Part shown: positions 6,983 to 14,065 of the stretch, one piece after another
How positions within the stretch are numbered: position 1 is the stretch's first letter
Layout: each line of letters starts with the position of its first letter
Source of the DNA: Chloroflexota bacterium
GTDB lineage: Bacteria > Chloroflexota > Anaerolineae > Aggregatilineales > UBA2796
DNA: 14,095 nt
Direction of reading: 5' to 3'
Assembly (NCBI GenBank): GCA_017743585.1
Contig: JAGHYP010000044.1
Coordinates: 1 to 14,095 of the forward strand
Notes under the pieces: model-generated
Told to the model about the DNA's origin: nothing
The model's input: only the letters and a program-made list of their open reading frames with translations
Databases searched by the model: none
Made by a program: the position numbers and the translations under genes

Positions 6983-7140
6983 TTCATAGCCGCAATGAGC
7001 GGCGCAGTTCCCCAAGGTTAATCCTTGCCGCGCACGCAGGCTTGCAAGCTCATTGGCTCGACGCGATTGTGACGGCCGATCCAAGCGGGCAAGTCATCCA
7101 TCTGATCGCAGTCAACAAGAGCGATCCGCCGCGCGATTGA
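6958..7140 (+). pseudogene. Possible glycosidase C-terminal remnant (GH51-like) in the intergenic gap
   Basis: A plus-strand frame is open from 6958 to a TGA at 7138-7140 without any convincing start. Its last 40 codons read like protein: WLDAIVTADPSGQVIHLIAV followed by NKSDPPRD. That resembles the C-terminal beta-sandwich strand pair of GH51 alpha-L-arabinofuranosidases, where a D-A-x-A-T strand is followed by a hydrophobic strand ending VVNR. The match is short, and a PAS-domain strand pair would look partly similar. The kinase promoter on the opposite strand overlaps its 5' part, which argues that it is no longer an active gene. Tentative. Confidence 0.25.
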
Positions 7141-7156
7141 CTATTGACTATTGATT
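7136..7156 (+). repeat. Three tandem copies of a 7-mer (ATTGACT)
   Basis: ATTGACT (7136-7142), ATTGACT (7143-7149) and ATTGATT (7150-7156) lie head to tail at the end of the possible glycosidase remnant. Each exact copy carries a TTGACT -35-like hexamer, but no -10 at a suitable distance was found. Confidence 0.7.
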
Positions 7157-7239
7157 TCGCCTTTGACGCGCCTATGGACTTCGGCGGCGACGTGCGGGTC
7201 ATGCTTCAGCGACGCCGAAGTGCGGTCGGGCTCTTGCTG

Positions 7240-7248
7240 TGTTATAAT
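7240..7248 (+). promoter_or_regulatory. Extended -10 promoter for the LysM protein gene
   Basis: TGT followed by a perfect TATAAT (7243-7248) forms a TGn-extended -10, which can work without a strong -35; none is seen. Transcription would start near 7255, giving a leader of about 30 nt before the GTG at 7286. It also argues against upstream starts at 7151 or 7247, which would lie outside this transcript. Confidence 0.55.
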
Positions 7249-7285
7249 GCGCCGCCAGTTTTTGATCGCTGGGAGTGTAGGAGCA

Positions 7286-9061
7286 GTGTCTCGCAATAGA
7301 AGCGCGATCATTTTATTGGGCTGCGTCGGCGCTCTGGTGTTGCTTTTCACGTTGCGCGGGCTGGTCGCCGTGCGCGCGCAAGGCACGGAGCTGCTCACCA
7401 ATAACGGCATGGATTCCTATGTTGGCGGTCCGGGCGGCGTTGTGCCGACGGGCTGGACGCTGACGGCAAATGTGCCTGTCAACTCCTCTAAGCAAGACTG
7501 GGTATTCAACGAGTTTCCGGGCTTTGGCTCGTCGTGGAAGGTGGATACCTCTGGGTACGCTTTCACGATGAACGCCTATCAGTTTGTGCCGGGTGTGCGC
7601 GCAGGCACGCCGCTTGTCTTCACTGCCTATGCAAATGTCTTCACTTGCAACCGAGAAGATTCGTGCATTGGCGCGAACACGCCGCGCACCTCGCAGCGCG
7701 AATCGGGCGCGCGCACGCGCATCGGCATCGATCCAACAGGCGGACGCGATCCGAACGCGCCAACAGTCAAGTGGTCAGAGTACATTCAGCCGTTCGACCA
7801 ATTTCTGCCCATGACGGTCGAAGCGCGCTCTGAGAACGACAACGGCGTCACGGTCTTTTTGCACGCCACGCAATCGGTCGGCATGTTGCTCAATCACGTC
7901 TACTGGGATAACGTGAGCTTGCGCGCAGGGGTTGGCAGCGGCGGCGCAGTGCCAGCCCCACGCCGCGAAGCGCCGCCTGTCACGCCGCAAAAGCCGCAGC
8001 CTGATGGCAGCATCATTCACGTCGTCCAAGAAGGCGATACGCTCTCCACAATTGCGCTCGCCTACGGCGTCACGGTTGCGGAGCTGCGCCGCTTGAACAA
8101 CATCCCGCCCGAAGAGTATGTGATCCGCATCGGGCAGCGCTTGATCGTCAAGACGCCGCCGCCGAACGTGACCTACATCGTGGTCACAGCGACGCCCACG
8201 CCCGATCCGAACCTCTCGCCGACGCCGACTGCAACGCCGTTCATCGTCCTGCCGACCAACACGCCGATCGGCATCATCCCGATCACGATCGTGCCGATCA
8301 CGGTTGCGCCAAACACGCCTGTGGCACTCGATCCAACCGCGACAGCTGTGCCTGCCGCGCCGCGCTTGCGCATTCCAACACAAGATCCACGCCGCATCGT
8401 GACTGTTCCGATCCGACCGCGCAGCACATTTGTGCCGCCTGCTGAGTCAGGCAGCCAGCTACTTGTTGTGTCCGACTCGCTCTCTGAGACGCCGTCGCCC
8501 CCCAGCGCGCCGTCAAACACAGCGCAGCCTACGCAAGTCGCTGCTACCATTCCAATCATCGCGCTGGAGATGCTGCCGCCTGATCAGACGCGGCTGTGCG
8601 CCCTTGCCTTTGACGATGCCAACACGAATCGCTTGCGCGATCAAGGCGAGCCGCTGCTAGTCGGAATGCGCGTGAGCTTGCTGCAAAACGGCGCTGAAGT
8701 GCAGGCGCTTAGCACGGCGGCGCTGGCGCCGACTTGCTTCACAAGCATACCGCCGGGCAACTACACGCTGCTCGCAGCGCCGCCTGAGACCTACGGCATG
8801 ACCACGCCGCGTCAATTGCAGGTGCAAGTGGAGCGCGGCGTCGCGTTGACGGTCAGCTTTGGCGCTGCTGGCAGCTACCAGCCGACGAGTTTGCCTGCGG
8901 CGCTCGAATCGCCGCCGCCTTCCAACACTGCTCAGCATGACGCTCAGCGCGGACCATTGCTCGCGTTCCTGCTCGATAACTTCGGCTTGGTCATTTTCTC
9001 ACTTGCTGGGCTCAGCCTAGTCGGCGGCCTGTCCATTGCCATAGTCACGCGCCGCGGTTAG
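7286..9061 (+). CDS. Secreted LysM and SdrD-B/Cna-B-like surface protein with C-terminal membrane anchor
   Basis: 591 aa from GTG 7286. This start gives an ideal signal peptide (basic SRNR, hydrophobic core IILLGCVGALVLLFTL, cleavage near VRAQG), follows GGGAG by 10 nt and lies about 30 nt below a TGn-TATAAT promoter; in-frame starts at 7151 and 7247 add an unlikely leader. Residues 34-213 are a beta-rich domain with a possible C121-C127 disulfide. A LysM peptidoglycan/chitin-binding domain spans about 244-289 (VVQEGDTLSTIALAYGVTVA). A Thr/Pro linker (about 290-430, PTPDPNLSPTPTATP) follows, then an SdrD-B/Cna-B-like Ig fold (about 437-526; FDDANTNRLRDQGEP, IPPGNYTL). A single hydrophobic helix (about 559-587) ends in TRRG, so the C-terminus probably stays in the membrane with the tip inside. 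It is likely a wall-spanning surface protein. No enzymatic domain is evident. Confidence 0.88.
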   Translation: MSRNRSAIILLGCVGALVLLFTLRGLVAVRAQGTELLTNNGMDSYVGGPGGVVPTGWTLTANVPVNSSKQDWVFNEFPGFGSSWKVDTSGYAFTMNAYQFVPGVRAGTPLVFTAYANVFTCNREDSCIGANTPRTSQRESGARTRIGIDPTGGRDPNAPTVKWSEYIQPFDQFLPMTVEARSENDNGVTVFLHATQSVGMLLNHVYWDNVSLRAGVGSGGAVPAPRREAPPVTPQKPQPDGSIIHVVQEGDTLSTIALAYGVTVAELRRLNNIPPEEYVIRIGQRLIVKTPPPNVTYIVVTATPTPDPNLSPTPTATPFIVLPTNTPIGIIPITIVPITVAPNTPVALDPTATAVPAAPRLRIPTQDPRRIVTVPIRPRSTFVPPAESGSQLLVVSDSLSETPSPPSAPSNTAQPTQVAATIPIIALEMLPPDQTRLCALAFDDANTNRLRDQGEPLLVGMRVSLLQNGAEVQALSTAALAPTCFTSIPPGNYTLLAAPPETYGMTTPRQLQVQVERGVALTVSFGAAGSYQPTSLPAALESPPPSNTAQHDAQRGPLLAFLLDNFGLVIFSLAGLSLVGGLSIAIVTRRG

Positions 9062-9086
9062 CCGCGACGTACAGCCGTCGCGCATT

Positions 9087-9424
9087 TTGCGCGCGCCGAA
9101 GCAAGCAACACTGGACATTGTGCGCGAGGAGATTTTCGGCTCGGTGGCGACAGTTGAGCCGTTTGACTTCGTTCGAGGCGGTCGTGCAAGCGGCGAACGA
9201 TACGCCGTATGGCTCGGCAGCCTCAGTTTAGACGTGCGACGTGAGCAAGGCGTATCGTGCGGCAGCCGCCTTGAAAGTAGGCACGATCTGGGTGAACGCT
9301 TACAGCATGTTCGATCCCGCCTCGCTGTTCGGCGGCTATAAGCAGGTCAGGCTGCGGGCGCGAGATGAGCGCGGCGGCTATTGAGCCGTACACGCAACTC
9401 AGAAGCGCGTGGATCGGCTTGTGA
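9087..9424 (+). pseudogene. Aldehyde dehydrogenase pseudogene, C-terminal fragment with two frameshifts and a stop
   Basis: Three frames join into the last ~112 residues of an NAD(P)-dependent aldehyde dehydrogenase. Frame one (to 9167) reads LDIVREEIFGSVATVEPFD, the family's REEIFGPV motif region. After a +1 shift near 9168 the second frame reads SFEAVVQAANDTPYGSAASV, then TAG at 9229-9231 where the family has Trp, then CDVSKAYRAAAALKVGTIWV and NAYSMFDPASLFGGYKQ. A second +1 shift at 9346 (an extra G) leads to SGCGREMSAAAIEPYTQLRS and AWIGL ending in TGA at 9422-9424, matching the family's usual end. The catalytic-Cys and cofactor-binding parts (about 380 residues) are absent. The relic begins 25 nt after the LysM stop and ends 71 nt before the next gene. 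It fills most of an otherwise gene-free stretch. Confidence 0.85.
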
Positions 9425-9495
9425 GCGTTGCACAAGCGCGTTGATCATGGCAGTATCATCCCTAGCACGGCTTAAAACAAGTGAGGCTGCTCAAG

Positions 9496-10482
9496 ATGAT
9501 CTCTTTCAGCGTCATGACGTGGAACGTGGAGAATCTGTTCCGTCCTGATCATCCTTCAGGCTTCGGTCCGCGCGATCAGAAGACCTATGAGCGCAAGCTG
9601 AGCAATCTGGCGCGCACTATACAGGCGGTCGCGCCTGACGTGATCGCCTTGCAAGAGATAGGCGATGAAGACGCCTTCAGCGACCTGCAGCGCGCGCTGG
9701 GCAATCGCTATCCGTATGGGCGGCTCTCGCGGCTGCCCGATGCGCGCGGCATTCGCGTGGCGTTTCTCTCGCGCCTGCCGTTGCTCCAAGCGCGTGACAT
9801 CGGCGAGCTGCCGCCAGAAGGCTTGGTCAACGTGCCAAGCGGCGACAGCGGCAGTCCAGTCACCAGCATGGGGCGCGGCATCCTGAAGGCGACCGTTGTT
9901 CTAGCGCCCGGCTTGCTGGTCAACGTGGTCAATGTTCACCTGAAATCCAAGCTGATCACCTACCCAAATGGCAGGCGTTTCCCATTAGATGAGAACGAGC
10001 GCGTCCGTTACATCGGCTATGCGCTTTTGCGGCGCGCCGCTGAGGCCGCGGCTGTGCGCGTGTTGATGAACGAGCTGATGACGGGCAACAACGAGCCCGC
10101 TGTGCTGATGGGCGATTTCAACGACACCCCTGAGGCGGTCACCACGCAAATGATGCTCGGCCCGGCAGATCGCAGCCTTGCGCACCGCGACCGCTTCGAC
10201 GACATTCGGCTGTACAACTTGGCGGATTACATCCCCAGCGCGCGGCGCTTCTCGCGTATCTATCTAAAAGCGCGCGAGCTGATCGACCACATCGCAGTCA
10301 GCCACGAGCTGATCTTCTACCTGCGGCAAGCCGATAGCATCGTCGAGCCGATTGAGAGCATTGACGCAGACGTGGATAGCCGCCGCGATGCGGTCTACCC
10401 CGACCACGCCGCGCTATTCGCGCGCTTCGAGATCCCCGACGAAGAGGCGGATCGGCACTTCTCAATCACGCGACCGCTCTGA
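9496..10482 (+). CDS. Endonuclease/exonuclease/phosphatase (EEP) family protein
   Basis: 328 aa from the ATG at 9496. An in-frame GTG at 9481 exists, but its own bases GTGAGG form a ribosome site 9 nt before the ATG, so the ATG is preferred. The EEP fold hydrolyses phosphodiester or phosphate bonds using Mg2+ and is shared by AP endonucleases, DNase I and inositol or lipid phosphatases. Its ordered motifs are visible: TWNVENLF (N10), LQEI (E54), NVHLKSK (H148), GDFND (D207, N209), IDHIAVS (D264, H265) and the terminal PDHAALFARF (D303, H304, the general-base pair). The set is complete, so the enzyme should be active. No signal peptide is present, implying a cytoplasmic protein. The substrate cannot be read from sequence; DNA repair nuclease and phosphatase are both possible. 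It follows the aldehyde dehydrogenase pseudogene and converges on the phosphomannomutase gene. Confidence 0.92.
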   Translation: MISFSVMTWNVENLFRPDHPSGFGPRDQKTYERKLSNLARTIQAVAPDVIALQEIGDEDAFSDLQRALGNRYPYGRLSRLPDARGIRVAFLSRLPLLQARDIGELPPEGLVNVPSGDSGSPVTSMGRGILKATVVLAPGLLVNVVNVHLKSKLITYPNGRRFPLDENERVRYIGYALLRRAAEAAAVRVLMNELMTGNNEPAVLMGDFNDTPEAVTTQMMLGPADRSLAHRDRFDDIRLYNLADYIPSARRFSRIYLKARELIDHIAVSHELIFYLRQADSIVEPIESIDADVDSRRDAVYPDHAALFARFEIPDEEADRHFSITRPL

Positions 10483-10504
10483 GCGGGACTCTGAGCGATG
10501 AAAC

Positions 10505-10531
10505 TGCCTGCGAGCGCACGACTTGCAGGCA
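10505..10531. terminator. Weak hairpin between convergent genes
   Basis: TGCCTGC (10505-10511) and GCAGGCA (10525-10531) are complementary, with a 13-nt loop, in the 59-nt gap between the EEP and phosphomannomutase genes. It could end transcription in both directions, but no T-tract follows on either strand. Confidence 0.25.
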
Positions 10532-10541
10532 TCAAGCGCCC

Positions 10542-11960
10542 CTAAGCGCTGAAGGCCGCGATCTGCTCTTGCAGCTTCTCGCGCGAGACCTCAGGATAGC
10601 GCGCCAAGCGCTGATCAAACTCGCGCATGATGGCGACCAGATCAGCTTTGGTGCGCGCTTCAAAGCGCATGGTGATGGCAGGTTGCGTGTTGCTCGCGCG
10701 CACCAGCCCCCAGCCATGCTCGAAGGATACGCGCGCGCCGTCTAGCGTGATCACAGGACGCTCAGCGGCGAACTCTTGCTGCAGCGCCTCGATGATCTGG
10801 AATTTGCGGTCATCGGGCGCTGAGACAATCACTTCAGGCGTAGCGACCAGCTTTGGAATTGTATCGAAGACCTCGCTGACTGTGCGCGTCTCTTTGCTGA
10901 AAATCTCCAGCACCTTCAGCGAGACCAGCGGCGCGTCATCGAAGCCGTAGTAATCCTCGCCGATGAACAGATGCCCGCTGACCTCGCCGCCTAATGGCGC
11001 GCCTTCTTCCGCCATTTTGGCTTTCATCAGGCTGTGACCGGTCTTCCACATGATCGGGATGCCGCCGTGCGCCCGAATCACATCTTCCAGCGCCTGACTC
11101 GCCTTCACATCGAAGACCACTTTAGCGCCTTTCAAGCGCGTGAGCATATCGCGCGCCAGCAGCGCCAGCAGCCGATCTGCCGCGATGTGATGCCCACGCT
11201 CATCAATGATGCCGCAGCGATCCGCATCGCCATCGAAGCCGATGCCCATGTCAGCGCCATGCTCGACCACGGCGCGCTCAAGGTCTTTGGTCGTCTCTGG
11301 GTCTTCAGGGTTGGGCAGGTGATTCGGGAAAGTGCCGTCAGGCTCACAGTACAGGCAGATGACCTCGATGCCGAGCTGCTCGTAGATAGGTTGCATGAAG
11401 ACGCCGCTCAAGCTGTTGCCTGCGTCCAGCACAATCTTGAGTTTGCGCGGACCCATGCGCACCTTGCTGGCAATGGTCTGCAGGTGTTGCTGGACAAGAC
11501 TGCTATCGCGGGTGAGCGTGCCGTTGCCGCGCTCGAAGTCATTCGCTTCGATCAGCGCGCGGATCGCTTGAATTTGCTCGCCGTAAAGCGCGAAGCGATC
11601 GTACGCCATTTTGATGCCATTGAAGTCCAGCGAAAGATGACTGCCCGTGATCTGCACGCCTCCGGCGCGCGCGCCATGCTGCGCGCTGGCATAGTAAACG
11701 CTCGGCGTCATCACCTCGCCAAGATCGGTCACGTCAAGACCTGTGCTGAGCAGCCCTTCGATCAGCGCCGCCTTCAAGGCCGGCGACGTCGGGCGGTTAT
11801 CGCAGCCGACGTATACCCGCTCCGTCTGGAAGGTGCGCTGCATGTACGTGCCGTAGCCCATGCCAACAGCACGCGCCAACTCAGGCGTGAGCTGCGGATT
11901 CTCACCTGTCACTGTGCCGCGAATATCGTATTTGCGAAAGACCGCGCTTGGAAATTGCAT
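10542..11960 (-). CDS. Phosphomannomutase/phosphoglucomutase (alpha-D-phosphohexomutase family)
   Basis: 472 aa, close to the usual 450-470 of the family. These cytoplasmic enzymes interconvert hexose 1- and 6-phosphates through a phosphoserine and feed polysaccharide, glycan and nucleotide-sugar synthesis. The four domain signatures are present in order: the phosphoserine loop ITGSH with S107, the Mg2+ loop DGDADR (D243, D245, D247), the sugar-recognition loop GGEVSGH (324-330), and the phosphate-binding loop RASNTQP (421-427), the last resembling bacterial PMM/PGM rather than phosphoglucosamine mutase. The opening FRKYDIRG is also typical. One oddity is that the usual TASHNP/TGSHNP loop reads TGSHLS, lacking Asn-Pro. 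The ATG at 11960 has an AAGG ribosome site 9 nt upstream, inside a small hairpin. A TGG-TATAAT promoter lies about 180 nt upstream. A ROK-family gene in the same window may supply hexose phosphate. Substrate preference is not resolved. Confidence 0.93.
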   Translation of the reverse strand: MQFPSAVFRKYDIRGTVTGENPQLTPELARAVGMGYGTYMQRTFQTERVYVGCDNRPTSPALKAALIEGLLSTGLDVTDLGEVMTPSVYYASAQHGARAGGVQITGSHLSLDFNGIKMAYDRFALYGEQIQAIRALIEANDFERGNGTLTRDSSLVQQHLQTIASKVRMGPRKLKIVLDAGNSLSGVFMQPIYEQLGIEVICLYCEPDGTFPNHLPNPEDPETTKDLERAVVEHGADMGIGFDGDADRCGIIDERGHHIAADRLLALLARDMLTRLKGAKVVFDVKASQALEDVIRAHGGIPIMWKTGHSLMKAKMAEEGAPLGGEVSGHLFIGEDYYGFDDAPLVSLKVLEIFSKETRTVSEVFDTIPKLVATPEVIVSAPDDRKFQIIEALQQEFAAERPVITLDGARVSFEHGWGLVRASNTQPAITMRFEARTKADLVAIMREFDQRLARYPEVSREKLQEQIAAFSA

Positions 11961-11961
11961 G

Positions 11962-11976
11962 AGAAAGTGCCTTTCT
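11962..11976 (-). promoter_or_regulatory. Hairpin covering the phosphomannomutase ribosome binding site
   Basis: In the transcript AGAAAG and CTTTCT can pair (6 bp) around a GCA loop immediately before the AUG at 11960, and the AAGG ribosome site lies in the 5' arm and loop. The stem is AU-rich and short, so any regulatory effect is speculative. Confidence 0.25.
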
Positions 11977-12139
11977 GACTGAATTCTGAAGTCTCACCTC
12001 AAAACTGAATTCGGCTCGCTCGGCACGCAATCCGCTATGCCTATTCTCGGCTGCGCTGTGCCGCTGGCAGCCGCTGCGATTTATCTGCTCAAATAAGCGC
12101 ATGGCTGCGCTGCGGCGCGCCGCTCATCTCTGCGCACAG

Positions 12140-12148
12140 ATTATACCA
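12140..12148 (-). promoter_or_regulatory. Extended -10 promoter for the phosphomannomutase gene
   Basis: The minus strand reads TGG then a perfect TATAAT (12145-12140). A -35-like TTGAGG (12170-12165) is 19 nt upstream, longer than ideal. The transcript would carry a leader of about 170 nt, in which no riboswitch was recognised. The 298-nt divergent gap between this gene and proS holds no other coding sequence that I can support. Confidence 0.45.
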
Positions 12149-12208
12149 CGCCGCTCAAGGCGGCCCTCAAACTTTGCCGAGCCTCTGGTGAAAGCGCTGC
12201 ATCTCGTC

Positions 12209-12214
12209 TACAAT
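12209..12214 (+). promoter_or_regulatory. Possible -10 element for proS
   Basis: TACAAT, a 5/6 match to the -10 consensus, lies 44 nt before the proS start codon. No good -35 is visible at 17 nt, so this is a weak candidate. Confidence 0.25.
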
Positions 12215-12258
12215 AGCGCGGTAAAACCTACCGAAGCACGCGCCCCTAGGAGATTTGC

Positions 12259-13701
12259 ATGTCATCTGAATTCATCACGCCGCGGGCTGAGGACTACTCG
12301 CGTTGGTACACTGACGTAGTGCAGCGCGCCGATCTGGCTGACTATGCGCCCGTGCGCGGCTGCATGATCATCAAGCCGTACGGCTACGCCTTGTGGGAAA
12401 ACATCCAGCAAGCGCTCGATAAGCGCTTCAAAGCGACCGGCCACCAGAATGCCTACTTTCCGCTCTTCATCCCTGAGAGCTTCTTGAACAAGGAGAAAGA
12501 GCATGTAGAGGGCTTCAGCCCTGAGCTGGCGATTGTGACCATTGGCGGCGGCGAAGAGCTGCAAGAGCGGCTTGTGGTGCGCCCGACTTCGGAGACCATC
12601 ATCGGCTACAGCATGGCGAAGTGGATTCAGAGTTACCGCGACCTGCCGCTTTTGCTCAATCAATGGGCGAACGTCGTCCGCTGGGAAATGCGCACGCGCC
12701 TATTCCTGCGGACAATGGAATTCCTATGGCAAGAAGGGCATACGGCGCACGCCACACACGATGACGCCGAGGCCGAGGTGCTGCGCATCTTGGATATCTA
12801 TCATGATGTCTATCTGAACGAGGCGGCGATTCCGGGCATCAAAGGGCGCAAGAGCGAGCAGGAGAAATTCGCAGGCGCGCTACGCAGCTACAGCATCGAA
12901 GCGATGATGGGCGATAAGCGCGCGCTCCAGGCTTGCACAAGCCACAACCTCGGCCAGAACTTCGCCAGAGCCTTTGAGATTCAGTACACCGACGAGAACA
13001 ATGTGCTGCAATACGTCTGGACGACCTCCTGGGGGCTCTCCACGCGCATGATTGGCGCTGTGATCATGGTGCATGGTGACGACCAGGGCCTGCGCTTGCC
13101 GCCACGCCTTGCGCCGATCCAAGTAGTGATCGTGCCAATCGGCAAGAATGACGAGGAACGCGCGCCCGTCATGGCGGTCGCCGAGTCGCTTTTGGCTGAG
13201 CTGCAGGCGCACGGCGTGCGTACCAAGCTGGATACGCGCTTTGAGCTCTCGCCCGGCTTCAAATACAACGATTGGGAGATGCGCGGCGTGCCAGTGCGCG
13301 TGGAGATCGGCCCAAGAGACGTGCAGAACGGCACGATAGCCGTCGCACGGCGCGATGTGCCAGGCAAGGCGGGCAAACAATCCGTGCCGCGCGAAGGCGC
13401 GCTGACCTTCATCAAGCAACTGCTTGAGGATGTGCAGCGCAGCTTGCTGCAGCAAGCGACCGCCTTCCGCGACGCGAACATCCACGAAGTGGAAGGGGAT
13501 TACGGCAAGTTCTGCGAGATCTTAAAAGACGGCTGGGCTTACACTTGGTTCTGCGGCAGCGCCGCGTGCGAGGCGAAGATCAAAGAAGAGAACCAAGTCA
13601 GCTCGCGCAATTTCCCGCTTGAGCAAGTGCGCGGCAGGGGCAAGTGCATCGCTTGCGACGAAGAATGCACCGAGCGCGCGCTCTTCGCCAAAGCCTATTG
13701 A
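12259..13701 (+). CDS. proS: Prolyl-tRNA synthetase, short archaeal/eukaryal-like (type 3) form
   Basis: 480 aa. It charges tRNA-Pro with proline in the cytoplasm. The class II catalytic core is clear: motif 1 region KPYGYALWENIQ (39-50), the substrate-loop RPTSET (108-113), motif 2 RWEMRTR...LWQEGHTAH (141-164) and motif 3 GLSTRMIGAVIMVHGDD (259-275). An anticodon-binding domain (about 286-395) follows. The C-terminal extension carries zinc-ligand cysteines C432, C437, C463 and C466 and ends in Tyr480; in the Thermus-type enzyme the terminal Tyr reaches into the active site. It lacks the ~180-residue editing insertion of the long bacterial form, so it belongs to the type found in archaea, eukaryotes and some bacteria, including Thermus. 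AGGAG (12248-12252) is 6 nt before the ATG. The gene ends 4 nt from the convergent ROK gene. Confidence 0.97.
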   Translation: MSSEFITPRAEDYSRWYTDVVQRADLADYAPVRGCMIIKPYGYALWENIQQALDKRFKATGHQNAYFPLFIPESFLNKEKEHVEGFSPELAIVTIGGGEELQERLVVRPTSETIIGYSMAKWIQSYRDLPLLLNQWANVVRWEMRTRLFLRTMEFLWQEGHTAHATHDDAEAEVLRILDIYHDVYLNEAAIPGIKGRKSEQEKFAGALRSYSIEAMMGDKRALQACTSHNLGQNFARAFEIQYTDENNVLQYVWTTSWGLSTRMIGAVIMVHGDDQGLRLPPRLAPIQVVIVPIGKNDEERAPVMAVAESLLAELQAHGVRTKLDTRFELSPGFKYNDWEMRGVPVRVEIGPRDVQNGTIAVARRDVPGKAGKQSVPREGALTFIKQLLEDVQRSLLQQATAFRDANIHEVEGDYGKFCEILKDGWAYTWFCGSAACEAKIKEENQVSSRNFPLEQVRGRGKCIACDEECTERALFAKAY

Positions 13702-13705
13702 GCGC

Positions 13706-14065
13706 TCATTTGCCGCCGCGCACGGCGAGCGCCGCTGCGCCGACCAGGCTGACATCCTCGCCTAGGAGCGGCGGCACGATCTGCAGCTGCCAATCCCCGT
13801 ACTGATAGTAGGTCTCGTCCAGCACGTTCGCCTTGATCGCTTCCCAAGCAGGCGTCAGCAGCAGATCGCCTGCCCCCTCCGCCACGCCGCCGCCGATGAT
13901 GATGATCTCAGGGTTGAACAGATGCAGTAAGCTCACGATGCCCAGGCCGATCAGCGTGCCGGCGCGCCGTAGCAGCTCCAAGCCGAGCGCGTCGCCTTTG
14001 CGCGCCGCCTCGACCACGTGCCGCGCCTCGATTTGGCGCACATCGCCGCCAGCTAGGTCTAGAAT
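13706..14065 (-). CDS. ROK-family sugar kinase or regulator, C-terminal part only
   Basis: 119 genomic residues, roughly the last third of a protein family that is usually about 300-320 aa. The family includes glucokinases and N-acetyl sugar kinases and also transcription repressors of the NagC/XylR type, which share this C-terminal part. Recognisable landmarks are the helix ARKGDALGLELLRRAGTLIG, the strand LFNPEIIIIGGGVAEGAGD, which closes the nucleotide site, and the closing LVGAAALAV. The ROK DxGxT phosphate motif and zinc-binding cysteines would lie beyond the contig end and cannot be checked, so kinase and regulator cannot be told apart. The gene is cut at 14065, where adapter sequence starts; an apparent GTG start at 14080 encoding MYKRQ is artificial. 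The stop is 4 nt from the end of proS, convergent. With the nearby phosphohexomutase, a sugar-phosphate role is plausible. Confidence 0.88.
   Translation of the reverse strand: MLDLAGGDVRQIEARHVVEAARKGDALGLELLRRAGTLIGLGIVSLLHLFNPEIIIIGGGVAEGAGDLLLTPAWEAIKANVLDETYYQYGDWQLQIVPPLLGEDVSLVGAAALAVRGGK

Noticed and set aside
7151..7285. Upstream in-frame starts at 7151 and 7247 for the LysM protein
   Set aside because: They add residues before a complete signal peptide and lie before or within the TGn-TATAAT promoter; GTG 7286 fits better.
7141..7410. Minus-strand 89-codon frame at the LysM promoter
   Set aside because: It lies antisense to the signal-peptide region and carries no domain signature or ribosome site.
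9087..9341. 84-codon open frame starting at TTG 9087 as an intact small gene
   Set aside because: Only its first ~27 codons match the aldehyde dehydrogenase family; the rest is the wrong frame after a shift, so it is part of the pseudogene.
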